A stretch of 64,000 nt of DNA from Bacteroidota bacterium (GTDB lineage Bacteria > Bacteroidota > Ignavibacteria > Ignavibacteriales > Ignavibacteriaceae). The position numbers and the translations under genes were made by a program. The notes beneath the pieces are model-generated. The model ran no database searches. It saw only the letters and a list, made by a program, of their open reading frames with translations, and had not been told where the DNA came from. The number at the start of each line of letters is the position of its first letter. Positions within the stretch are counted from its first letter, which is position 1. Where the stretch lies: assembly GCA_021831685.1 (NCBI GenBank), contig JAKBMG010000004.1, positions 1 to 64,000 of the forward strand, read 5' to 3'. Below, one piece after another: positions 52,693-62,200 of this stretch.

Positions 52693-52756
52693 TCTAAGTA
52701 ATTATTGTGAGTCTAACTATTATCCTTAACTTTTTGAAAAGTTACTCTCCCGGCAA

Positions 52757-53494
52757 TTAATCTTCGAAATATTCGGTTCCGGATTTAGCAAGATATCCCC
52801 ATTTGCCTCCGGAGTTGACTATCACGAGAGTATCATTTCTATCTGTAATTTCATCATACTTTATCGGGGTTATTCCTCTTCCTTTGATATTAATTAAGCC
52901 CCACCAACCGTTTAATTCTACCTTTGCAACTCCATCCATAAACTCACTTACCGATGAATAGTTATTATTGATTACCATTCTTCCTTCCATGTTAATGTAA
53001 CCCCATTTGCCATCCAGTTTAACGGGTACTAACCCTTCACTGAATTTCCCAATATCTTCATATTTCGGAGAAATCATTTGTTTCCCTGTTATATCTACAA
53101 ATCCCCATTTCCCATTTAACATTACTGGAAATAAGTCATTAAAATATTCTCCGATACTATTATATTGCGCCGGTATAATTTCCTGACCGCTTGAATTAAT
53201 CACTCCCCATTTTCCGCTGAATACTTCAGATCCTTCTTTCCTTTTTACACCGAAATTGATCTTTGCAAACCCGTTTCTGAAATCTTCGACTTCGTCATAT
53301 TTAATATCTGTTATCTCTTTGCCGCTCTCATTAATAAAACCCCACTTATTGTTCAACTGTACCCTTACAAATCCCTCATGAAAATCACCTACAAAATCGT
53401 ACTGAACCTGTATAATGATTTTTTTATTCTTATCACAGAAACCCCATTTATCTTTTTTCCTGTAAGGGATCAGTTTATGCTTTGGGTCATTCAT
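52757..53494 (-). CDS. WG repeat-containing protein
   Basis: Repeats of kWGfin..G..I....Y. Confidence 0.92.
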   Translation of the reverse strand: MNDPKHKLIPYRKKDKWGFCDKNKKIIIQVQYDFVGDFHEGFVRVQLNNKWGFINESGKEITDIKYDEVEDFRNGFAKINFGVKRKEGSEVFSGKWGVINSSGQEIIPAQYNSIGEYFNDLFPVMLNGKWGFVDITGKQMISPKYEDIGKFSEGLVPVKLDGKWGYINMEGRMVINNNYSSVSEFMDGVAKVELNGWWGLINIKGRGITPIKYDEITDRNDTLVIVNSGGKWGYLAKSGTEYFED

Positions 53495-53784
53495 AATGTT
53501 CTACTCCTATTATAATTACTACTCCTCACCTTACGCAGTAACCACTCTTTGGAATTATGAAATACCAGAATAATGAAAAATACTGTTTAATTCCATTATT
53601 CTATTACTGCAGTATACCAGGAGTTGCGTAACGTGAATTATTTATGTGAAACTTGTGCTTTTTCTTTTAAAGAACAAAGAACAATCTCAAGATATATTAT
53701 CTCCTATGAATTTCAATGGCAAAAGTTTGCAGTCAGCCCAAAATAAAAATGAAGTCATTAGTACAAAATCTCTTAATTATTCGT

Positions 53785-54120
53785 GTCATTTCGACTGAAC
53801 CTGCCTGTCCGGTAGGCAGGTCATCAAAGGAGATGTCCCATAATATTCATGTCATTTCGACTGAGTCATCGAAGGAGAAATCCCATATACAAGCTCAACT
53901 CTCATGATAATCATGGGATATCTCAGTCGATGATTTATCCCGTATGCGGGACTCCTTCGATATGACAGAAGGAAGCAGCTGTCATTCGACCGGAGGGTCT
54001 GCCCCGTATGCGGGGAGAAATCCCATGAATAGCCCAGATACAAGAATTGAACAAGATATATCTCCCCCGCAAAGGAGGTAGGCGCTCGATGGCTTATCCC
54101 GTATGCGAGATTCCTTCGAT
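53785..54120. repeat. Cluster of dispersed-type intergenic repeats (GTCATTTCGACTGAgtcatCGAAGGAGAAATCCC) with embedded hairpins
   Basis: Repeat cores in both orientations at 53785, 53850, 53910 and beyond; hairpins at 53799-53821, 53938-53951, 54002-54015, 54097-54110. Confidence 0.8.
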
Positions 54121-54187
54121 ATGACAATGGTGGATTCTTAGATAGATGAATAAAACATTCAATCAAAAATCATCCACTGCGTCTTTC

Positions 54188-54874
54188 AGCCGCAGAGCGG
54201 TGATACATTAGTAGAAGGATATACCGAAAAAGAATTAAAGCTCCGGAGGAGCGACACATAACCATTGTGAACAAGATTATCGATTTTCATGTCAAACCCT
54301 TTCGCAATTGTATCGCCACTCTGTGGCTCTTTTATTTTTTTGTTTGCTATTGTTCTACTAATATGCCGCACCTCTGGTGCTTTTCCCTAAAAATGATGAA
54401 TCTCTTTTATATAATTTTAGCAAACTACAATACAGCGCATCATTTCTATCAGACTTCCAATCATCCAATCTTCCATTACACAATACTGTCTCACAGCCGC
54501 AGAGCGGCGACACATTAGTAGAAGGATATACCGAAAAAGAATTAAAGCTCCGGAGGAGCGACACATAACCAATGTGAACAATATTATTGACTTTCATGTC
54601 AAATCCCTTTGCAATTGTATCGCCACTCTGTGGCTCTTTTATTTTTTTGTTTGCTATTGTTCTACTAATATGCCGCACCTCTGGTGCTTTTCCCTAAAAA
54701 TGATGAATCTCTTTTATATAATTTTAGCAAACTACAAAGCAGTGAAACATTTTTAGCAGATTTCCAATCATCCAATATTCCATTGCGTTTTATCGTCTCA
54801 CAGCCGCAGAGCGGTGATACATTAGTAGAAGGATATGCCGAATAAGAATTAAAACTCCGGAGGAGCGACACATA
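54188..54874. repeat. Tandem repeat, period about 306-307 bp, about 2.2 copies, rich in short hairpins
   Basis: CAGCCGCAGAGCGG recurs at 54188, 54494 and 54801 with near-identical sequence between; ORFs here are repeat translations. Confidence 0.9.
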
Positions 54875-55132
54875 GTTTGAATTATATTTGTCAAGCTTGC
54901 ATGCCTATTGATGAGGCAGTCTTAACACCTCAAAATGTCATTAGCACTTTGCTGATAAGTTAAAAAAAAATATTATTATATTTATTATTATGATAAAAAA
55001 AGCTTGATGAGGTTCAGGCAGTGACTCCAACTTTGCACACTCTAAAATCCCGGAAGTGATTAGTCCGGCATTTCGCTTTCTGGACTTGCTCATACAGGCA
55101 TATAAATTAAACCAACATGAGGAATATCTAAC

Positions 55133-57280
55133 ATGTATAAAATTTTTAGCAAAACCTTAATGTTCATTATATCATTAAGTATTGTATCAATTATAATGGC
55201 AGCCTCAAATAATAACCCATCAAAAAATAATATGGGAACCAGCTCCAAGAATCCATTCTTTGAGCCCAGTAACCTTCCTTTCCAGGCACCGCCGTTTAAT
55301 AAAATCAAGGACAGTGATTACAAACCAGCGATAGAAGAGGGAATGAAACAGCAATTATTTGAAATTGAAAAGATTGCCGATAATCCTGCTCCACCTACAT
55401 TTGAAAATACACTTGTAGCTCTTGAAAAAAGCGGTCAATTGCTTGCTAGAGTCACAATGGTATTTAATGCTGTAACTGGTGCTAATACAGACTCATTATT
55501 GCAGGCTGTTCAGGAAGAAGAAGCACCCAAGCTTGCAGCACATAGTGATGCCATTTTTTTAAATACAAAACTATTTGAAAGAGTTAAATCAATTTATCAA
55601 AAACGCAATCAGCTAAAACTCAATCATGAGTCACAGAAACTTATTTCATATTATTACAATAAATTTGTACATGCCGGTGCAAATCTATCCAATGAAAATA
55701 AAACTAAACTGAAAATGCTGAATGAAGAAGAGGCAACACTTATTGCCAAATTTATTAACAAACTTTTAGCCGGAACCAAAGCTGGTGCATTAGTTGTTAG
55801 CAATAAAGATGAACTGGCTGGACTTTCTACCTCGGAACTCGATGCGGAATCACATGAGGCATCTGCACGAGGCTTTTCAGGAAAATGGCTTATCTCTTTA
55901 CAGAACACAACTCAGCAGCCTAATCTTCAATCTCTACTCGACAGAAAGACCCGTAAAGAGCTGTTTGAAGATTCCTGGAACCGGTGCGAACACAATGATG
56001 CAAATGATACCCGTTCCGATATAGAGCGCATTGCAAAAATACGTGCTGAGAAAGCAATGCTATTAGGATTTTCCAATTTCGCTGCTTGGAGACTCGAAGA
56101 TCAAATGGCTAAAACACCAGAAGCAGTGGAAAAATTTCTTGCCGGGCTTGTTCCCGCTACAGTTGCCAATGAACATAAAGAAGCTTCAGATATCCAGGAG
56201 TTTATTGATAAATCAGGTAAAGACTTTAAGCTTGAGCCCTGGGATTGGTCTTATTATGCTGAAAAATTGCGTAAGGCGCGCTTTAATTTGGATGACTCGC
56301 AAATCAAGCCTTACTTTGTTCTTGATAATGTGCTGCAGAAAGGTTTATTCTACGAAGCTCACGAGCTCTATGGACTGACTTTTAAGGAGCTCCACAACAT
56401 TCCTGTTTACCAGAAAGATGTTCGAGTCTTTGAAGTATTCGATAAAGATGGTTCACCCCTTGCACTTTTTTATGCTGACTATTTTAAGCGTGACAATAAG
56501 TCGGGAGGTGCGTGGATGGATAACATGGTGCAGCAATCAAAACTGCTTGGTACAAAACCGGTAGTTTACAATGTTACCAACTTTACCAAACCTGCACCTG
56601 GGCAGCCGGCTTTGTTAAGTTTTGACGATGTAACAACTATGTTCCATGAATTCGGTCATGCTTTGCATGGAATATTTGCCGACGAGGAATACCCAAGTCT
56701 TTCCGGTACAAACGTGCCCCGCGACTTTGTAGAATTCCCTTCGCAGTTCAACGAACACTGGGCGCTTTACCCAAAAGTGCTGGAACATTATGCATTAAAC
56801 TACAAAACCGGGAAACCGATACCTCAGGAACTTGTTGATAAGATTAAAAAGGCTAACAATTTTAATCAGGGTTATGATTTTACCGAACTGCTGGAAGCTG
56901 CTGATCTGGATATGGCATGGCATACGTTACCTGCAAGCGCACCGGAGCAAAACGCAGATAAGTTTGAGACTGCTAGCCTGAAGAAAGATAATTTATATAT
57001 CCCGCAAGTACCTCCGCGTTATAGATCAAGTTATTTTCTGCATATCTGGGGAAACGGATATGCCGCCGGTTATTATGCTTATCTATGGTCTGAGATGTTA
57101 GACGATGATGCGTTCAACTGGTTTATGAATCACGGCGGACTTACCCGTGAGAACGGTGACCGTTTCCGTAAGATGATACTCTCACGCGGCGCCACTGAAG
57201 ATTACAGTAAGATGTTTCATGAATTTGCCGGTCATGATCCCCAAATAGAGCCGATGCTAATAAATCGCGGTCTTAAATAG
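55133..57280 (+). CDS. M3 family metallopeptidase (peptidyl-dipeptidase Dcp-like)
   Basis: TMFHEFGHALHGIFADEEYPSLSGTNVPRDFVEFPSQ. Confidence 0.93.
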   Translation: MYKIFSKTLMFIISLSIVSIIMAASNNNPSKNNMGTSSKNPFFEPSNLPFQAPPFNKIKDSDYKPAIEEGMKQQLFEIEKIADNPAPPTFENTLVALEKSGQLLARVTMVFNAVTGANTDSLLQAVQEEEAPKLAAHSDAIFLNTKLFERVKSIYQKRNQLKLNHESQKLISYYYNKFVHAGANLSNENKTKLKMLNEEEATLIAKFINKLLAGTKAGALVVSNKDELAGLSTSELDAESHEASARGFSGKWLISLQNTTQQPNLQSLLDRKTRKELFEDSWNRCEHNDANDTRSDIERIAKIRAEKAMLLGFSNFAAWRLEDQMAKTPEAVEKFLAGLVPATVANEHKEASDIQEFIDKSGKDFKLEPWDWSYYAEKLRKARFNLDDSQIKPYFVLDNVLQKGLFYEAHELYGLTFKELHNIPVYQKDVRVFEVFDKDGSPLALFYADYFKRDNKSGGAWMDNMVQQSKLLGTKPVVYNVTNFTKPAPGQPALLSFDDVTTMFHEFGHALHGIFADEEYPSLSGTNVPRDFVEFPSQFNEHWALYPKVLEHYALNYKTGKPIPQELVDKIKKANNFNQGYDFTELLEAADLDMAWHTLPASAPEQNADKFETASLKKDNLYIPQVPPRYRSSYFLHIWGNGYAAGYYAYLWSEMLDDDAFNWFMNHGGLTRENGDRFRKMILSRGATEDYSKMFHEFAGHDPQIEPMLINRGLK

Positions 57281-57292
57281 TTGATATTCAAT

Positions 57293-57326
57293 GAAAGGAA
57301 ACGGACTCAAAGGTTCGTTTCCTTTC
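57293..57326 (+). terminator. Hairpin terminator after M3 peptidase
   Basis: GAAAGGAAACG...CGTTTCCTTTC. Confidence 0.7.
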
Positions 57327-57394
57327 TAATATTTTTACCTTATAAAAAAATCTAAAAGGGTAAACAAATCAAAATAACCCTCTGTAAGAAATCT

Positions 57395-57438
57395 GAATGC
57401 ACTATGAATGCACTCTGAATACACTCTGAATGCACTTT
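57395..57438. repeat. 4 x 11-bp tandem repeat, consensus GAATGCACTCT
   Basis: GAATGCACTAT GAATGCACTCT GAATACACTCT GAATGCACTTT. Confidence 0.92.
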
Positions 57439-57649
57439 CCTTCCGTATATAAAGGCTTACTATTTCCCCTCTAACTCTATCTTCTGAAATCTCCGGTTAT
57501 ATTGTCAATAATATCTTCTAAAATCTGATTAACTTTATAATATTCCACTGCATGCGGCTGGATAGTTGATTGAACTCAACTCCCGCTAACTTTCTCTAAA
57601 ATAATTTTATAGTTATCTTTACATATTGCTTTAATAATAAGAGTAAATA

Positions 57650-58645
57650 ATGGTAAACTTTTCTGTTAAAAGACTTAATGAGCTAAAAAAGAAATTTAAG
57701 GGCCTAAAAATTGCCATCGTGGGCGATATGATGCTTGATTGTTATTTCTGGGGTGATGTCAAAAGAATTTCACCCGAAGCACCGGTTCCGGTTGTTGAAG
57801 TCGGAAATGAATTTTACCGCTTCGGCGGCGCTGCTAATGTCGCTCTGAATATTCTAAAACTTAACGGCCTGTCCATCCCCATCGGTGTTTTGGGACGGGA
57901 TAATTATGGCTCTATTTTCTCATCGCTTATTGAAGAATCAGGTATTTTAAGCGAAGGCCTCATTGTTGATGAACGAAGACCTACCACAGCTAAAACGCGT
58001 GTAATTGCCGATAATCAGCATGTCGTTAGAATCGATAAGGAAAGCAAAGAATATTTGTCAAATGATATTCAATCTAAAATTTATAATTATATCGAAAAAA
58101 ACATCACTCATTTCGACGGAATTATCCTTCAAGATTATAATAAGGGTGTGTTAACTCCTTCTCTTATTGAAAAGATAATCTCTCTTGCTAACAAAAAGAA
58201 AATATTAATTACGGTTGACCCAAAGTTTAATAATTTTTTTAAATATAAAAATGTTTCCGTATTTAAACCTAACCGTAAAGAAGCCGAGGATGTACTCGGA
58301 ATGAAGATTAAATCTAATGAGGATATTACTCAAGCCGGTAAAAAATTATTAGAAATACTAAATGCCAGGAATGTTTTGCTTACTTTGGGCGAAGGTGGAA
58401 TGGCTTTGTTTGAGAAAGGGAAAAAGGAAATGCGGCTGCCGACCAAAGCCCGCAATGCCGCCGATGTCTCCGGTGCGGGCGATACCGTGATCTCAACTTT
58501 AACTATGGCACTTGCATCAGGAGCTAATATTGCTGAAGCCTCGTATCTTGCAAATTATGCCGGAGGTCTTGTCTGCGAAGAAATTGGTATTGTCCCTATA
58601 GAAATTGAGAAATTGTTTAATGCTGTATCAAAGGATAAAAAATGA
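57650..58645 (+). CDS. rfaE1: D-glycero-beta-D-manno-heptose-7-phosphate kinase
   Basis: GDMMLDCYFWGDVKRISPEAPVPVVEV, RFGGAANVALN, DVSGAGDTVISTL. Confidence 0.93.
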   Translation: MVNFSVKRLNELKKKFKGLKIAIVGDMMLDCYFWGDVKRISPEAPVPVVEVGNEFYRFGGAANVALNILKLNGLSIPIGVLGRDNYGSIFSSLIEESGILSEGLIVDERRPTTAKTRVIADNQHVVRIDKESKEYLSNDIQSKIYNYIEKNITHFDGIILQDYNKGVLTPSLIEKIISLANKKKILITVDPKFNNFFKYKNVSVFKPNRKEAEDVLGMKIKSNEDITQAGKKLLEILNARNVLLTLGEGGMALFEKGKKEMRLPTKARNAADVSGAGDTVISTLTMALASGANIAEASYLANYAGGLVCEEIGIVPIEIEKLFNAVSKDKK

Positions 58646-59121
58646 ACGCAGTAAAAACACTCGACGAAATTATGATCCTTCGTAAACAATTTAAAAATGA
58701 AAATAAGAAAGTGGTCTTTACCAACGGAGTTTTTGATCTTATACATGCGGGACATGTTGACTATCTTATTAAAGCCAAATCGTTGGGTGATGTACTCATA
58801 GTTGGAATGAACAGCGATGCCTCTGTGAAAAGAATTAAAGGAAATAGCCGCCCAATCTTAGCTGAAAAGGAAAGGGCATTTATAATCTCAAATCTGAAAC
58901 CTGTAGATTTTGTAACGATTTTTGAGGAAGATACACCGGCAAATTTAATTCAAAATATTATTCCCGATGTTTTGGTTAAAGGAGCGGATTGGTCGCTTGA
59001 TAAAATTGTCGGACGCGAAATTGTTGAAGTTGCCGGAGGCGAAGTGAAAGCTATCCAGTTTGTAAACGACCAATCCACTTCAAAAATTATAAAATCAATT
59101 TTAGAGAAGTATAAAGCTTAA
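58642..59121 (+). CDS. rfaE2: D-glycero-beta-D-manno-heptose 1-phosphate adenylyltransferase
   Basis: FTNGVFDLIHAGHVDYL, VGMNSDASVKRIKGNSRPI; overlaps rfaE1 by ATGA. Confidence 0.94.
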   Translation: MNAVKTLDEIMILRKQFKNENKKVVFTNGVFDLIHAGHVDYLIKAKSLGDVLIVGMNSDASVKRIKGNSRPILAEKERAFIISNLKPVDFVTIFEEDTPANLIQNIIPDVLVKGADWSLDKIVGREIVEVAGGEVKAIQFVNDQSTSKIIKSILEKYKA

Positions 59122-59252
59122 TAGATTTCAGTTAATTAGTTAACTTCATATATTCCATAAAGATTGCCCTTTGCCTCTGTAGTGAATAACTTTCTTACCG
59201 GCGGGGTAACGAAAGGCAATAAGAATAATCGTTAAATATAATAGACCAAATC

Positions 59253-62200
59253 TTGGCAGAAAAAGAAATAAAAATAAAGAAGAAACGTTCACTGTTCCGT
59301 AAGATAGTAAACTTTTTCTTATACGCAGGAATAGTTCTGCTCGTTATTTTGTTGATCGCTTTGGGATTTAGCCAAACATCAACTTTTCGCGAATATCTTC
59401 GCGGGACTGTGGTTAATCTTGCCAATAAAAATCTTAACGGCAACTTAAGCATAGGGAAAATCGACGGCACAATCTTTTCCTCTCTTTTAATTAGGGATGT
59501 TTCTGTTAATATGGGGAGCGACACTTTGTTTAAGGCTGAAACTATTGTCGTGAAAGTAAGCCCCCTTAGGATATTACTCAAAACTATCTATGTAAGAGAT
59601 ATAGAAGTAAAAAATGCAAAAGTAAAATTTATAGGGGATAGCTCCGGTGTTCTTAATATTGCAAAATTGTTTCCGCCTACCCCGCCAAGTAAAACACATT
59701 CAAAATTCCCATTTAAAATTGACGTTGCGGAGCTCTCTCTGCAGCACGTCGACTTTTCAATGCAAGGTTTTAATAAAAAGGGAAGCAATGAAGTTTACGC
59801 CAATCTTAATACTCAAGATTTAAGACTAAAAGATGTTAACCTCTCCTTAAGCAGCGAAGCTGATATTGCCAATAACGATTATGAATTGGACATAAATAGT
59901 TTTTCGTTCACTCCTAATTTGAAATATTTTGATTTGAAAGATTTATCCGGAAAATTCTCGGTAAACGAAAAGGGCATTAATGTTAAGAATCTTACCCTTC
60001 TTACAGATAATTCAGATTTGCATTTATCTGCACAGTTAACTAATTATAATCTTTTTGACACCACTGCTATCAAAAAAATTGAGCAAGCCGGATTAAACAT
60101 AAACCTTGAAGCACCCAAATTTAATTTTGATAATTTGTCTTCATTCACTGCTTCTACTAATATTTTGAAGGGAACTATTGCGGCTGATATAAATGCAAGT
60201 GGAACGTTAAAGAACTTAAACCTGGACCTTCTTAAGGTAGATTATTTGGATTCACATCTTGAAGCTAAAGGAAATATCCGTGAGATTACCGAGCCGGATG
60301 ATATCTTTATTCGCACAAGTTTTTTTAACTCCAGAATTAAACCAGCTAATTTAAATAAACTGCTGCCAACATTATTAGGCACTCATGTTTTTAATGCCGA
60401 CATTGTGAATATTGATACTCTAACTTATTTAGGCAAACCGAATAATTTCACAACAACTTTATTTGCCAGGAGCGGCAACGGAAGTATCAACCTAAAAGCT
60501 GCGCTTGATTTACGGAAGAAAGATTTGGGCTACAATGTCTCGTTTGATGCAAAAAAGATGGATATCTCTGCTTATGTCGGCTTTCCTCTTATTGTAAATT
60601 CTAATACAACCTTAAAAGGAACCGGACTCAATCCTGAAACTTTAAATTCCTCTGCAAGAATTATCGCTGATGGTTCCGTGATAAATAGTAAAAGATTGGA
60701 TACCCTAAGGCTTTCTGCAGATGCGCAAAATAAAAAAATAAAATTTGGGCTGGACGTTGAACACAATAATTCTCTCGCTTCTTTTACCGGAACGTTTGAC
60801 TTGAACAAAAAAAATGACCCAGTTTACGATATAGCCGGCTTTGTTAAAAACTTGAACCTTGCAGACTTTATCCCTGACTCTTCTTTCCAAAGCAAAATCA
60901 ATTTTACTGTAAATGCAACCGGCGATAATTTTGATGTTGATAAGGCAAACCTTTTCCTCGATTTGAATGTCTATAATTCAATTATTCAGGGCAGTCCATT
61001 CGACAGCACTCGAGCAATTGTGGATATCAGAAGCAACGATAACGGTGAAAGAATTATTAACCTGGTTTCGGATTTAGCGGACGTTACGTTTCAAGGAAAA
61101 TTTTCAATTAAGCAGACATTAAGTTTATTGAGCAACGAATCCGGTTTGATTGCCAAAGAAGTTAAGTACAAGCTAAATGAAATTTTCCAACCGCAAAGTA
61201 ATTTTAATAAGCAAGTTCAAACCGGTATATCAATTCCTATCAACAAAAAAGTAAATACTCCTTCTTATTCCAGTTCCGATATTAAATATCAAGTTGAGTT
61301 TAAGAGTTTTGCTCTGATTTCCATCTTTATGAGAAATAACCATTTAAGTCTTAGCGGAAACTTAAATGGCGAAATAAGAAATAACCCGGACAGTATTTAC
61401 ATTTCACTCGCCGCTAACTTTGACTTCATTAAATTCTGGAACGACCGGGATGTTTTCTTTACATCAGGATTAAACTTTAATATAAATTTGTCCAATAACC
61501 TTTTGGCGCAATCACTTAAAAATATAAACACAAATGTCTCACTTAATGCCGGCAGAATATTTTCTGGCTCCGATATTCGCGATCTGTCATTCAAAATGAA
61601 TTTAATTAATGAAGTTGCCGACCTAAATTTTAGGGCTAATGTGCAAAACAAAATTGACGTCCGCTTAGCAGGCAAGGTTGGTTTTATGGGAAACATACTC
61701 CAAGCGGATTTTGATAGCCTGGTGATGACATATAATCGGTTTACTCTGCAAAATCAAAAGAAAATGTCGATACTTTATTCGCAGGATAGAATTGACGTGA
61801 AAAACTTTACTTTTGAAAGAGATAGCTCTATTATTGATGTCGAAGGGTTTCTCTCTCGCACCGGCAATCAAAATTTGAACATAACAATTTCAAAGCTTAG
61901 TGGATTTGATGTCGGCACGGACCTCTTTAATATAAATCCCGAAAATGACCTTGATGCTAACTTAAATCTTCTTGCAAACATCACCGGTAATTTTTCGGCG
62001 CCGGTGATAAAATTAAATTTTAATGCCCGTGATGTTTCTTTTAAAGATCAAGCCTTTGGTTCTTTGAAAAGCCAATTAAATTATGCCGATCAAAACTTAA
62101 ATGTTGATTTAAGATTTTTAGATTCTACTTTGAATGATGCGAAACCAACTCTGCTTCTTACCGGAAACGTCCCCATTGATCTTTCTTTTACCGGTGTTCA

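Noticed and set aside
53716-53907. ORF with HVISTESSKEKSH-type sequence
   Set aside because: Translation of the TCGACTGA...GAAGGAGAAATCCC intergenic repeat, not a supported gene.
54186-54871. Several near-identical 60-106 aa ORFs on both strands
   Set aside because: All are translations of the 306-bp tandem repeat; identity between frames follows from the DNA repeat.
54188-54874. Possible CRISPR array
   Set aside because: Period is about 306 bp with internally repeated units; no short direct repeats with unique spacers and no cas genes in the window.
54892-54906. CAAGCTTGCATGCCT matches the HindIII-SphI part of common pUC polylinkers
   Set aside because: Match from memory is about 15 nt and then diverges (ATTGATG rather than GCAGG); no other vector sequence seen. 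Probably coincidence, though a vector screen and read-depth check at this junction would be cheap.
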